DNA of 64,000 bases from Apoda limacodes (GCA_946406115.1 OX291549.1:26559901-26623900); one strand, 5' to 3'. Counted from the stretch's first letter, positions 23,256-36,009 are shown. Translations and numbers: made by a program. The notes: generated by a model from the letters alone, not told the origin.

Positions 23256-23494
23256 AATCAATACGTTCTATATCCAGAATTTTTAGAGAAGACAAATACC
23301 TAGTAGGTACTTATTTCCGTTAAGAAAATGTATTGGTATGTATAAATGTATCTGTTTGTGTCTAAGTACAATTTTTAAGCGATAAATCCACTACCGCTTC
23401 GGATGTGCACGCAGAAGTTACACGTTAGCTACGTATTACGTGGGTCCATACGTATTAAAAACGTCACCAAGCCACACATCCGTGTGTAGCGTAC

Positions 23495-23686
23495 TAATAC
23501 CGTGATAGCGTGTGGTCGCGGGTCGTAGTCACTGTCGTTGACCATAGTGGACAGTACTGTAAACTCAAATCTACAAAAAAAGATTATAGATACACAAAAA
23601 TCCAGAAGATATCCAAAAAAAGAAGGAAAAAGTTTCAAGGTGAAAATGCAAAAGAATTTTCTTTGAAAAAAAATTTTACGTAGCAA
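23495..23686 (-). other. Exon-like block, degenerate copy
   Basis: The minus strand reads STMVNDSDYDPRPHAI after a T-rich tract and AG. Related blocks lie at 32,140-32,225 and 48,890-48,975. No start, conserved frame or known domain is present, so it may be repeat rather than exon. Confidence 0.25.
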
Positions 23687-24246
23687 TATGGTGATTTTAT
23701 GGCGCAGTGATATCTGGAGGGATTTTAAACAATAAAATACTTTTTATCCCGATCGACAGTTTCCACAGGAATAATGTTTTTTGAAATTCTTTTTTTTAAG
23801 TTGTAACTGTGCATACAGCATGCTTTATTCATCGCACCAAGTTAGGTTTAGGGACAGAGAATGACAAAAATAATACTTTTATCCCAATCGAGATTTTCCA
23901 CGAGAATAGGTTTCTCGGTGGGGTGAAACCACTCGGTTCGACTAAATTTTAATAATTTAATAGCTAAAAGAATTTCTCAACAGTAGTAGAACTTGAAAGA
24001 ACAGATTAAAAATTATAAGAATCACGCACTAAAGATGGATTTCAATTATTAAAAACATATTTTATCAAAATCATATGCACCGAAAACTACTCGGAGCTAT
24101 CGAAGTAAAGATTATCTTAAAATAAAATAAACAAAACGAAACGTGTAAAGTAAAATGTCAAATTTTAACTTAGAAACGTTCGTGCAATTTTTTTTATAAC
24201 GTAAGAATTACCTATTAGGTACATAGCAAATTTCTGGGATGTATTA

Positions 24247-24475
24247 AAGTTCTCGTCACGAAAAAATATTATTACAGAGATGATGTATTCGATGCACAAG
24301 GTGCTTTCGATGTATTGTTCCGAAAATACAAATACGTGACTTGGAATCAAACAATATCAAACTGGAGCTAAACGTCACCGATCCGTGTTCAGTGACGTAT
24401 AGAACAATATATAAAAGCGTAACAACTTTCAGCACCTGAAAGACATTCAACGGAACATATAACTACTTGGTAAAA
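24247..24475 (+). promoter_or_regulatory. Conserved 138-bp core plus TATA-like module, copy 1
   Basis: The core (24,247-24,384) is identical to those at 32,726 and 49,581. It is followed by ACGTCAC (24,372-24,378) and GTGACGT (24,392-24,398), inverted CRE-like halves, then TATATAAAAG (24,408-24,417) and TTTCAGCACCTGAAAG. The core also carries an open frame, KYYYRDDVFDAQGAFDVLF to ISNWS, ending in TAA at 24,369-24,371. The promoter reading is inference; TATA to the TCAG is a little shorter than usual. A donor-like TTGGTAAAAA follows at about 24,467. Confidence 0.4.
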
Positions 24476-25139
24476 ATATAGGTTTGTCTTTATTTAGGAC
24501 ACCAGTATCTTGATGGCACGAATGAGAGGTTTCTTGGCATAATCTTATACTGCAATGTCTTTAACAATATTATTTATTAGGTAAATACAGTTTTACATTT
24601 TAAGAGGCCAGAATGTCTGGTCTTGACAGGGGAGGGTTCAAGTGGTGCTGAAATTTGCATTTAACGATCGCAGAAACTGTTATACCATTTTATCCTGTCT
24701 TCCCACAACCTCTATGAAAATTCATTGTAGTGTGAAGTTATAATTTGATAGAATTAGCGGCATTTGTTGCAATCAAAACTTTTCAAAGCAAAGAAATACA
24801 TTAACAAAGTGGTTTTTTGTTATAAATCTTAGTCATTTTTAAAACTCCTGCCCTGTTTTTCCAATTTTTTAAAATGCTGAAGATATATTTTTAAAATCTA
24901 AGTTTGTATATTTTAATTACACAGAAATATTGGATAGAATTGAAAATGTCTGTTGTTGTAGTCAGTGGGTTCTTAAATTATTGGCCCGAGTCATTAGTTT
25001 ACCATATTCTTCTGCACAGACTGTAGGCATAGTACAATTATAAACGCAAAAATAACTATGTCTGCCTGTTTGTCTGTTATCTCTTCACGCTTTTAAGCCG
25101 CTGAACCGATTTAGATAAAAAATAATAGTAATTTTACAA

Positions 25140-25645
25140 AAAATATATTTACAAATAAAGAAATGGCGGTCTTATCGCTTTAAAGCTATCCCTTCCAGAC
25201 AACCTCTGGGTAGTGGAAGTAAGAAAGTTAAACATAGTATAGTGGGTGTGTGTCGATACAGTTATAAGGAGTTTATAAAATATAAAACAATAATGCATAT
25301 AAAATAAATAAAAACACAAAAATAACATCACTAACTACATTTGTTTATTTATATTTACTTATATGCAATATATTTTTTAATTGTATTTATTATACCTGTG
25401 TATTTATGTATAATAAATACAATTCCAATATATATTACATTTAAGTAAATATATATAAACAAATGTAGTCAGTAATGTCATTTAAATAAATAAATAAATA
25501 TTTATTTTGGACATTATATTTAATTTCTTCAAGTAATAAGCACTTATAAGATTTTTAAATATTGCTTTCGATTTTGCTCTTTTTATTTCTAAAGGTAAAG
25601 CATTTCATAATCTTACAGCCTTTAATAAGCTATAATATAATATAA
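25140..25645 (-). mobile_element. LINE 3' end in unit A
   Basis: GGCGGTCTTATCGCTTTAAAG (split by mismatches in other copies) and CTCTGGGTAGTGG are the LINE 3' tail read backwards; the minus strand near 25,560-25,635 resembles the WNALPLEIKRAKSKAIFK C-terminus. The same element is longer in unit C (50.6-51.9 kb). Confidence 0.6.
25327..25477. repeat. Imperfect palindrome, about 150 bp
   Basis: CTAACTACATTTGTTTA near the start pairs with TAAACAAATGTAGTCAG near the end, and AATTGTATTTATTATAC pairs with GTATAATAAATACAATT across a 12-bp loop. It sits within the LINE 3' region. Confidence 0.8.
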
Positions 25646-25864
25646 TAAATAGAAATACGGCTCGAAGGACCACAATTTATGGGGACGCTAGGGACCGCAT
25701 GTCTCCTTGGTTGCCTTTGATAAAATAATGAACCTTATCTAATCTTTACTAATTTTTTAAATAAAATGAATATTTATAAAAGAAAAAGCACCCGTACCCT
25801 GTGCTGGTAACTAACAAATTCCAAAAGTGGTGTGTACATCGAAAATTTCTGGAATGTATTAAAG

Positions 25865-26090
25865 TTCTCGTCACGAAAAAATATTATTACAAAGATGATG
25901 TATTCGATGCACAATGTGCTTTTGATGTATTGTTCCGAAAATACAAATACGTGACTTGGAATCAAACAATATCAAACTGGAGCTAAACGTCACCGATCCG
26001 TGTTCAATGACGTATAGAACAATATATAAAAGAGTAACAACTTTCAGCACCTGAAAGACATTCTACGAAACATATAACTACTTCAGTATA
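25865..26090 (+). promoter_or_regulatory. Conserved core plus TATA-like module, copy 2 (slightly diverged)
   Basis: The core differs from copies 1, 3 and 4 at a few positions (for example AAAGATG for GAGATG and CAATGTGCTTTT for CAAGGTGCTTTC), two of which would change residues in the open frame. ACGTCAC, ATGACGT and TATATAAAAG (26,023-26,032) follow in the same order. The frame is open upstream to 25,801 but has no ATG. Confidence 0.4.
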
Positions 26091-26494
26091 TTTTATTAGT
26101 TAAATACAGTTTTACATTTTATAGGAATGCCTGCTCTTGACAGGGAAGGGTGCTTTACTCTGGATATGACTACCTCACAATTTTTTATACCATTTTATCC
26201 TGTCTTTCCACACCCTTTGTGAAATTCTGTGACAGAATGAATTGATAATTTGATAGAATTAGCGACAAATTCGTAGCAATCATAACTTTTCAAAAGCAGA
26301 CAAATACTTCACAACACCACGTATTTACTTATATATAAAACTCGGTAACGTGGTTTTTCGTTTCAAATTATTTCCACTTTTTAATCCCCCTAAACCCCCT
26401 AAATATTTAAAAAAACTAGGTTTGTACGTTATAATTTTTTTAGAATATTTGCAACATTAAAAATGTTGCATACAAATATACGGTAAAGTTCATC

Positions 26495-26735
26495 CATATT
26501 AATATTTTAAATGCGAAAGTAACTCTGTCTGTCTATCTGTTACCTTTTCACGCTTAAATCGCTGTACCGATTACGATGAAATTTGGCTTGGAGTCCCAGG
26601 GAAGGACATAGGCTACTTAAAAAGGTTATGTGTGAGCCGGTTTTGTTTTCTTTAATTCAGGATTTGCCGTTAAAATCCGACACCTATAACCGAATTTAGG
26701 GCGGATTAAACCGCGGGCAAAAGCTATTTTCTTCA
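26495..26735 (+). repeat. Lepidopteran dispersed repeat (ends CGCGGGCAAAAGC)
   Basis: TGCGAAAGTAACTCTGTC through CGCTGTACCGATTACG and GGACATAGGCTAC to CCGCGGGCAAAAGC. Other copies lie at 33.40-33.62 kb and, split, at 44.6/46.0 kb. Non-coding. Confidence 0.75.
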
Positions 26736-27595
26736 AATGTATCATAAGATATAATATATGATAGCTGCAGCCGGTTATGGTCAGTAAGTTTTTAAATTAT
26801 TGGCCGGAGTCGTTCGTTAACGTAATCTTCTAAAGGAAAACTAAAAGCAAGCAAGATTAAAATTTGTAACAAAAATATTATTTGGCTCATCGACGAAATT
26901 TCTCAAGGGAAATTTTGATATTTTCGATGTCGCAGACGAAGTCGAATGCGATGAACTGTAAAAACTATCGATACGGAAAATTAATTTAGATATCATATAA
27001 ATGTACAGGCATCAGGGTTTTGGATTTTTTTATTTTCTAAACAGCTTGAAAAAACAGCGACGTACTCTTTCCCTGAATTCCAAGACAGGGTCCTTATTGG
27101 AAACAGTTTCGAGCTATTTGGACTCCGGAATTCGAGACAAAAATTTATGTAAGTCTGACCTACCTCTTGAAACCCGTTAACATACCTGCATACATTTCTC
27201 TATCGAATTCCACAGTCCGAATAGCTCGAGAATGTTTCCAAAAACGTCCCTGATGTGTCTATACAAGGTCTATTATGACAAGTACTATGTGATATCCACG
27301 GTCTGATGATGAATCTAGTAAGTGGGCACAGGAACTTCTCAACTAAACAAGATAGCCATACCATGCTTTTAGCTTACCTTTAGAAGTATACGGTTAACTA
27401 ACGTCTAGGGCCAATGATTTAAGACCCCACTGATCAAACCGCCCGCAGCTGTGATATATATGATGATACATATAAGCAAATGAAGTTCTATATAAAATCT
27501 AAACAGTTAAAATTTAACAAACAAATTACCTATTACAAATATTTTTAATTGTATCCAATATTTCTTTAAAAATAAAACGTACAAACCTAGTTTTT

Positions 27596-28167
27596 AGAGT
27601 TCCGTACCTGAAAAGGAAAAAGGAACTCTTATAGGATCAATTTGTTATCGGTCTGTTTTGTCGCATATTCAAAACCTATGGGGTACTTCCCGTTGTCCTA
27701 GAATCATGAAATTTGACACAAAGCAAGGTACTAAGAAAATATCCGATTATTTTTTATGTGTAGTTACACATCAAGAAAAAGTAAGTCCATCTGTCTCTCA
27801 AGACTCTTTTACTCAAGAACGCGTGAAGGTATCAAGTTGAAATTAATATCAATTTCTAAAGTTCATTTAAAGTTGTAAAAGAATCAAGCTTCCAATTCAA
27901 TAAGGATTCAAAAATAAGATTAATTTGTCGAAAATTTAACACACATAAATTAAAACCTATGGGGTACTTCCCGTTGACCTAGAACAAAAAAAAATTGGCA
28001 AGAAGCAAGATGTTAGATCACAAATACAAGAAAAAATCCAAAAATTGATAGTCAAGTCATTGACCCGTGAGACTTGGTCTCATGATGGAAGAACTATCTA
28101 CATAATAAACATAATAAGTTTGTACCGAACCCTCGGTGTGCGAGCCAGAACTTGGCCGGTTTTTAAA
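27596..28167 (+). repeat. GGTTCCGTACC...GGCCGGTTTTT dispersed repeat, in unit A
   Basis: Starts TTAGAGTTCCGTACCTG and ends ACCCTCGGTGTGCGAG to CTTGGCCGGTTTTTA. Internal blocks GGGGTACTTCCCGTTG recur in all copies. Open frames inside are chance. Confidence 0.8.
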
Positions 28168-28814
28168 ATATCTACAACATTTTAAAAAATCTAGCCGTCG
28201 TGTTTGGTCCTTAAATTAGTCTTGACATATACTAAAGCCCTAGGTTGTGTCCGACAATGAAGCCAGAAGGCGGCCACAGGAATTCCTCAACTAGACAACA
28301 GTCTTTTCGTGTTTAGCATTTGATCAGTAAACAAGGATATGGTTCTCCCGTAGCTTCACTGTTCTTCTTTATACACCAAAAATTAAATAATAAGCACAGG
28401 TTTTACAAGTAAACCAAAACGCATGTAGAACTTTAGTAAATTAAAATAGAAATTGTGATTATTAATGGGGTCACTAATTTCCCTGTAGAATAATATGTAC
28501 AAGGCGTATTGTTCGTAAAACTCTGACTTCGAATCCAAACTTCGGCCATTAGTGGTAACATCACAATAGCAAGTAATGTTGCCTAATTGACCAGAGATTG
28601 AAATTATGTCCAAATTAATACATAGGCGTTTTATTTTATGACTTTTATTAGAAGTGTTCGCTCTATGTTCTGTTAGATATAGGGGCATTTTTTTAGGGGC
28701 TGTTATGTAAATCTTGCTTGCTTGGTTCAACGATGATATAAAAAACTTTATCAAATAAATAGCGTCATTTTAAGATTTACTGAAAATACTAAAGTAATAA
28801 CCGGTATATATTGA

Positions 28815-28920
28815 ATCCATTTCCAACAATCCAAGGAGCTCGTCACTATGTACTATGGTATAAGTCTCTTTCTCTCAGAGGAGGCCTGTGCTGTGTCCCT
28901 GCAGTGGGGCCTACACAAAA
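28815..28920 (+). repeat. SINE / RTE-tail fragment, in unit A
   Basis: TAAGTCTCTTTCTCTCAGAG then GGCCTGTGCTGTG and GCAGTGGGGCCTAC resemble the terminal codons and 3' end of RTE elements. Fuller version at 35,560-35,890. Confidence 0.55.
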
Positions 28921-29148
28921 TTCGAGTTTTGTAATCTGTCCAATGCAGTACGCAATAGCCTCACAAAATTGACCTTCCTTTAGAATGAGTCAAAGCAAAC
29001 CTGTGGTCTCTTTTCTCATTCTGTCACCGTACGCCATATTGTTTGTTTATGTTTATTAAAATAAGTTATAAAGAAACAAAAGACTACCAGTCCCGTTCTC
29101 TATGTCTATGGGGGCCTACAACGGCTGAGGCATAATCCATGTCATTAT

Positions 29149-29325
29149 TAACTCTCTCGCAGCCTAGTTGGTAGTATGGCAGGCTGCTGTGCAGAGATTG
29201 AATATTTATGTGATTTGTGTTTGTCTTGAGGCTGGGTGTATTTATGTTATTCATAATACAAGCTTTGCTTAATTTGGGACCAGAGAGCACTGTGTGGTAA
29301 GTCCTAAAATATTATTATTATTATG
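29149..29325 (+). repeat. tRNA-derived SINE, unit A copy, B box lost
   Basis: TAGTTGGTAGTATGG resembles an A box; the segment with the B box is deleted compared with unit B. The tail TTATTCATAATACAAGC...TTTGGGACCAGAGAG and an ATT microsatellite (about 29,311-29,323) follow, a familiar lepidopteran SINE 3' end. Confidence 0.65.
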
Positions 29326-31599
29326 CCGTGGTCTAATCATCAAAGGCCTTACCGCTCACTTTATCACTAACGATATATTAAATCCAGTGTCTATGTAAAC
29401 GTTATAATATTTGAGTAGAACTTGTGAAGATAACGACTTGAGACGACAGACGGACGACGCGGCATCAATCTTCGTGGATAATGTTACTGCAGCGGACGAC
29501 GGGGACTAATGGCGTCGACAGCGCTCCAGTGTAATAAAATGCAAAATGTTTTTTTTTTTAAATATGACAGAAATGAGAAATAAATAAGCATAAAAGTAAT
29601 GATAATAAGAGTTAAGGGGCTGTAAAAATATTTCACACTTAGTCAAGTTTCTGGAAGTTTTATTTGGCATTTCTGCTAAAAGTGGTCACTGTTTATAGCA
29701 AAAATCATATTACATTTGAGTAAGAAATCGACAAACAAACAAACAAACATACAAACCATTACTCTTTACAGTATAAGTGTAACAAATTAACAACCCATGT
29801 AATTACAGTCTTCAGTTACTCAGTGGTAGCTACAAAAAAGTTTTATACAGCCAGAAAATCAATTAGTGTAAAATAGACACGAACATGAATGGATTTTGTG
29901 ACTTCGCAAAGATAAACCTCTTATCTTACTTTAATATTCCAAGCTCAAGAGTATTGAGCAAAGGGTTTCTTCTCAATCATTAAAAACAGACACAAATCTA
30001 CTTTTTTTTTGTAAAAACAAAGGAAGTAACACCCCTTAAATCGACTTTATGGTTCACGTTGTGATGCTGGCTTAGCACCCCTATTTATTTACACAGTATA
30101 GAGAACAAAACAGTTACGAAATGCTTTTATTTCAAGAGTCAATGTTGAATTTGATTTAAACATTTAAATGAAACAAAACAATTAAGTTCAAGACAATTAA
30201 ATTTTAATCAAACAAAAGCTATTTCAACGAAATTTCAATTCCGTCTCGAGATTGAAGAAGATTAAAGTGCATGGATGTTCTTACACTTCGTAAACTGGTA
30301 AATTAATTAAGGCTTATTGTAACAAACACATAACATCGGCCACTGAAGGCACAGGTTTTTAACCGACTGACGTATGTATTTTCAGTATTGCGTAAAAAAC
30401 AGATTTCGACCCTGAAGCTTATATAGTGACACAACATTGAACTACATGTTTTTCGCTTTAAAGTCGATTGCTTAGCATTTGTAGCAAAAATTGACTATTT
30501 TAAAATAAACAACGAAAAAAAAATATAAATTTATACTTATGTACACCGAGTTAAAAAATAGTTATAGTATTACTTAAAATAAATACTAACTAAGCCTGCA
30601 CAACATAAATCCTAGTAGCGCTGATTTCAGGATTGTTGTAATACTTCTAGATCCAGCGGCGGCCGAAAGAAAGAGCTAACAATTTCTGAAAGGATGGAAT
30701 TTTCAGGAAAGTCAGAGTTCATTGTGGCAATGAATAAAAAACACGGTTGCCCAATGATAACCTAAGACAGGAACTTTTTCTTTGAAATGGGGGTTACAAT
30801 CTAAAAGTACGGTTGCCACGGCAAGTGTTATGTCGCATAAAAGGGCTTCGTTAGCTCATTGCAAAGTTTTTTTTTTATAATTTTATTAGCTAAAGTTTTT
30901 CACTTATTTCTGAAACTGTTCTAAAATTGTTAAGGCTGATAGTAAAATTAGCAAGAAATAGGAAATTAATTTTAAATTTAACATTTTTGTCTTGAATTCA
31001 GCAAAAACCGCTGTCGTCATAAAGTCGTAAAGTCGAAAAAATAAGCAAAATGTATCTGGCTAGCTTAAGGAACTACTTCACGACTCAAAACTAATATAAC
31101 TATACCTACGAGGAATAGAAAAGATTGTAAATTAAAATATATATAAGATTTTGAATTTAAATCAAAATAAAAATTACTACAATTTTTGAAAGAAATTTCA
31201 TTAGCTATAACACCAAAATTTATTCGAAATGAAAAATAAAATGCAAGTAGGCAGCAACATTTTATTAGAAAATATTTCATACATATTATAACCACAGATG
31301 ATGCCGTTCAAAATTGAAACGCTTAATTTAGTCCGTTCTGTCGTTTATATTAGAAAGTTTAGTTCTCACCCTGCACAGCCGGTCAGTAATGAAACATCTC
31401 TTCAAAAATCTGTTTTAACTGCATTTTCAGATATAAAGGTTCTTTCCGAGCAGAAGTGGTGAAAAACTAATTTTTAATCCACTTCCTAATTTACTGCTAC
31501 TTCGCCCTAATTAAAGCGGAGCTGCTCCTTCCAAAGTTATCAAACGTATGAAAGAAAGAAAAAGAAAAACAACTCGCTGATATTTATATACACAGGAAC

Positions 31600-31905
31600 T
31601 CGTGGAGTGGACGATTTACATTAAGAATCAGAAACCATATTCGAAGTTAAGCAAAGTCGAGCGTGGTTAGCACCTAGATGGGTGACTGCCTAGTGACATA
31701 TTTTTATTAGCTCCTCCGTAAATAGGCGTCGGTCCCTGGCTGTTGTCATATGACGGCAGTCGTTAAGTCAAGTCAATGAGTGGCTTATCTGACAGTCGAA
31801 TGACCGCTCGACAACGTCATGTCAGTCAGTATGGTTTGAGGCTCCTTTTTTATAAGGACAGGCCTGTGCCCCAGCAGGTGAGCGTATAAAGGTTCAGGCA
31901 GAAAA
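31600..31905 (+). repeat. 5S-rRNA-derived SINE-like repeat, copy in unit B
   Basis: TTCGAAGTTAAGCAAAGTC, GCGTGGTTAGCACCTAGAT and GGGTGACTGCC preserve the 5S internal control region without the duplication seen in unit A. The tail continues to CAGCAGGTGAGCG. Confidence 0.78.
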
Positions 31906-32725
31906 AATCAATACGTTCTATATCCAGATTTTTTAGAGAAGACAGATACAAATACCTAGTAGGTACTTATTTCCGTTAAAAAAATGTTTAGGTATGTATA
32001 AATGTATCTGTTTGTGTCTAAGTACAATTTTTAAGCGATAAATCCACTACCGCATAGGATGCGCACGCAGAGGTTATACGTTAGCTACGTACTACGTGGG
32101 TCCATACGTATTGAAAACGTCACCAAACCATCTGTGTGTAGCGTACTAATACAGTGATAGCGTATGGTCGCGGGTCGAAGTCGCCGTCGTTGGCCATCGT
32201 GGACAGTACCGTAAACTCTATCTGGAGGGATTTTAAGCAATAAAATACTTTATCCCGATCGACAGTTTTCACGGGAATAATGTGTTTAGGAATTCTTTTT
32301 TTTTGGTAACTGTGCATGCAGCATGCGTTATTTATCGCACCAAGTTAGGTTTAGGGACAGAGAAAGACAAACATAATACTTTTATCTCAACCGAGATTCC
32401 CCACGAGAATAGGTTTTTCTAAATTTTAATAATTAAATAGCCAAAAGAATTTCTCAACAGTAGAAGTACTTGAAAGAACAGATTTAAAATTATAAGAATC
32501 ACTCACTAAACATGGATTTCAATTATTAAAAACACATTTTTTCAAAATCACATGCACCGATGACCCTTCGGAGCTATCGAAGTAAAGATTATCTTAAAAT
32601 AAAACATTTATAAAACGAAACGTGTAAAATAACATGTCAAATTTTAACTTAGAAACGTTCGTGCAAATTTTTTTATTACGTAAGAATTATCTATTAGGTA
32701 CATCTAAAATTTCTGGGATGTATTA

Positions 32726-32960
32726 AAGTTCTCGTCACGAAAAAATATTATTACAGAGATGATGTATTCGATGCACAAGGTGCTTTCGATGTATTGTTCC
32801 GAAAATACAAATACGTGACTTGGAATCAAACAATATCAAACTGGAGCTAAACGTCACCGATCCACCCACCGCCGACCTGTGTTCAGTGACGTATAGAACA
32901 ATATATAAAAGAGTAACAACTTACAGCACCTGAAATAAATTTTACGAAACATATAACTAC
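32726..32960 (+). promoter_or_regulatory. Conserved 138-bp core plus TATA-like module, copy 3
   Basis: Core 32,726-32,863 is identical to copies 1 and 4. Between the CRE-like halves there is an additional CACCCACCGCCGACC. TATATAAAAG lies at 32,902-32,911. Confidence 0.4.
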
Positions 32961-33399
32961 TTCAATATCTCCAACATAAAATTTTATTTATTAAGTAAGA
33001 AATAAATACAGTTTTACTTTTTATAGGAACGCCTGGTCTTTACAGGGGAGAGTGTTAAAATCTGCATATGACTACCTCAGAAATTTCAATACCGTTTTAT
33101 CCTGTCTTTCCACACCCTTTGTGAAATTCTGTGACACAATGAAGTAATAATTTGATAGAAATAGCGATAATATTGTAGCAATCATAACTTTTCAAAAGCA
33201 GACAAATACTTTACTTCACCACGTATTTACTTATATAAAAAACTCGGTATCGTGGGTTTTCGTTTCAAATTATTTCCATTTTTTAATCCCCCCGAAACGC
33301 CCTGAATATTTTAAAAAACTAGGTTTGAACGTTTTTATTTTTAAGAATATTTGCAACATTAAAAATTTTGCATACAAATATACTTTAAACTTCATGCAT

Positions 33400-33620
33400 A
33401 CTAATATTATAAAGGCGAAAGTAACTCTGTCTGTATATATGTCTGTCTGTTACCTTTTCACGCTTAAACCGCTGTACCGATTACGATTATATTTGGATGG
33501 AGATAGTTTGAGTCCCGTCATGTGTGAGCCGGTTTTGTTTTCTTTAATTAAGAAGTTGCCGTTAAAAATCTATACCGATAACCGAATTTAGGGCGGATGA
33601 AACCGCGGGCAAAAGCAAGT
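33400..33620 (+). repeat. Lepidopteran dispersed repeat, unit B copy
   Basis: GGCGAAAGTAACTCTGTC to CCGCGGGCAAAAGC, parallel to 26,495-26,735 with a small deletion. Confidence 0.75.
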
Positions 33621-34420
33621 TTGTTTAAATGTATCATTAGATATAATATATGATAGATGCGGCCGGTTGTGGTCAGTAGATTTTTAAATCATTGGCCCGA
33701 GTCGCTAGTTAACCATACTCTTCTAAAGGACAAAAATATTATTTGGCCCATCGACGAAATTTCTCCAGGGAAATCTTGATATATTCAATGTCGCAGACGA
33801 AGTCGAATGCGATGAACTGTAAAAACTATCGATACGGCAAATTAATTTAGGTATCATACAAATGTATAGGCAACAGGGTTCTGGATTTTTTATTTTCTAA
33901 CCAGCTTGAAAAAACAGGCGAGATTTTCTTTCCCTGAATTCCAAAACAGGGACCTTATTAGAAAAGGTTTCGAGCTATTTGGACTCTGGAATTCGAGACA
34001 AAAATTTATGTAAGTCTGACCTACCTCTCGAAACCCGTGAATATACTTGCATACATTTTTCTATCGAATTCCAGAGTCCGAATAGCTCGAGTCTGCTCCC
34101 AATAAGGTCCTTGATGTATCTATAAAAGGCTATATGATGAATCTAGAAAGTGGGTAAAGGAACTCCTCAACTAAACAAGATATCCATACCATGCTTTAAG
34201 CTTACCTTGAGAAGAATATGGTTAACTAACAACAAGGGCAAATGATTTAATAACCCACTGACCACAACCGGCCGCAGCTGTGATATATCTGATGATACAT
34301 ATAAGCAAATGAAGTTCTATTCAACATCTGAAAAGTTAACATTTGACAAACAAATAACACATTCCAATATTTTTAATTCTATCTAATATTTCTTTAAAAA
34401 TAAAACGTACAAACCTAGTT

Positions 34421-34856
34421 TTTAGGGTTCCATACCTCAAAAGAAAAAAGGAACCCTTATAGGATCACATTGTTGTCCGTCTGTCTGTCATTCAAGATCC
34501 TTTTTCTCAGGAACGCATAAAGGTATCAATTTGAAATTAACATCAAATACTAAAGTCTACAGTCCGTCAAAGCTGTAAGAAAATCTAGCTTCTAAGTCAA
34601 CGTATTAAAAAAAACGGCCATTTTTGTCGCATATTCAAAACTTATGGGGTACTTCCCGTTGACCTAAGAACAATAAAATTTGGCAAGAAGCAAAACGTTA
34701 CATCACAAATACAGGAAAAATCTAAAAATTTATAATCATGTCATTGACCCGTGTGACTTGGTATTTTGATGAAAGAACTATGTACATAATAAAGATAAAA
34801 TATAATAAGTTTGTACGAAACCCTCGGTGCGCAAGCCAGAACTTAGCCGGATTTTT
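34421..34856 (+). repeat. GGTTCCGTACC-type dispersed repeat, unit B copy
   Basis: TTTAGGGTTCCATACCTC to CCTCGGTGCGCAAG and TTAGCCGGATTTTTT. Shorter than the unit A copy. Confidence 0.78.
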
Positions 34857-35559
34857 TTTAAATATTTACAGCATTTTTGAAAATCAAGCCGTCGTGTTTG
34901 GGCTCGTTAAATTGGTTGTGACAAATACGACAGCCCTAGGATGTGTCCAGAGCCTGAAAATGAAGCCAGAAGGAAGCCACATGAACTCCTCAACTAAATA
35001 ACAGTCCTTTCGTGTTTAGCATTTGATCAGTAAACATCCTTGTATGGTTCTCTCGTAGCTTTACTATTCTTATTTATAGACCAAAAATTAAATTATAAGC
35101 AAAGTTTCTAAAAGTAAACCAAAACTCATGTAAACCCAAATCAAAAACGTAGTATTTTAGTTAATTAAAATAGAAATTCTGATTATTAATGGGGTCACTA
35201 ATTTCCCTGTAAAATAATATGTACAAGGCGTATTGTTCATAAAACTCTGACTTTGGAGCCGAACTTCGGTCATTAGTGGTACCGTCACAATAGCAAGTAA
35301 TGTTGCCTAATTGACCAGAGATTGAAATTATGTCCAAATTAATACATAGGCGTTTTTTTATTTATAAAATTTTAAACTTTTATGAGAATTGTCAGCTTAA
35401 TGTTCTGTCAGATATGGGGGCATTTATTTAGGGGCTTTTATGTAAATTTTGCTTGCTTGACTCAACAATTACTTAAAAAACTTTATCAAATAAATAGCGT
35501 CATTTAAAGATTTACTGACATTAACCGGTTTATAAAGAATCCATTTCCAACAATCTAAG

Positions 35560-35890
35560 GAGCTCGTCACCCAGTCGCATTTGTCTATTAAAACTAAAAG
35601 CAAAACTAAGCAATATCAGACGGGGTTTTCTGATCTTCTTCGTGCTTTGGAGAGCACGGTAAACTCCGTCTTCCTGGGTGTTGTTATATGACATCAGTCG
35701 TTAAGCCAGGTCAGAGGTCTTTTATAAAAGACTAAGCCTATAACGCTTGAAAAGTCTGAGCATCGAATGGCTACTAGCTCGACAAACGTGCCCCTATTTG
35801 CACTGGACCAGCACTATGTGCTATGGTATAAGTCTCCTTCTCTCAGAGGAGGCCTGTGCTGTGCCCCTGCAGTGGGGCCTACACAGAATT
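35560..35890 (+). repeat. SINE with RTE-type tail, unit B
   Basis: CAGACGGGGTTTTCTGATC begins a block absent from unit A; GACATCAGTCGTTAAGCCAG, CTACTAGCTCGACAAACG and GAGGCCTGTGCTGTGCCC follow. The order matches the 5S-headed SINEs' tails. Confidence 0.5.
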
Positions 35891-36009
35891 CGAGCTTCGT
35901 AATCTGTCCTATGCAGTGCGCAGTAGCCTAACAAAATTGACCTACCTTTAGAATGAGACAAAGCAAACTATTCCTATGGGGGCCTACAACGGCTGAGGCA
36001 GAATCCACG

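Larger units (their letters stand above)
19985..29848 (+). repeat. Large tandem unit, copy A (about 9.9 kb, non-coding)
   Basis: From AGCCAGTAAATCAATTAG this copy runs parallel to copy B (29,849-36,750) at roughly 90% identity by eye. Compared with B it has extra blocks at about 21,134-21,695 and 22,219-22,921 and an internal repetition of about 1.6 kb (24.2-25.8 kb against 25.8 kb onwards). Inside lie SINEs, LINE ends, dispersed repeats and two copies of the conserved core. No gene was found. Confidence 0.9.

Noticed and set aside
27658..27840. 60-codon plus-strand frame
   Set aside because: Lies entirely within the GGTTCCGTACC-type dispersed repeat, whose other copies are not open there.
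28383..28754. Minus-strand frame of 123 codons with GQLGNITCYCDVTTNGRS
   Set aside because: Starts with TTG; the corresponding stretch in unit B has frame breaks and many replacement changes, as expected of neutral duplicated DNA.
31065..31295. Small hydrophobic minus-strand frame, also at 21,756-21,953
   Set aside because: Present in two units only because they are recent duplicates; the ends differ by frameshift and no family is recognised.
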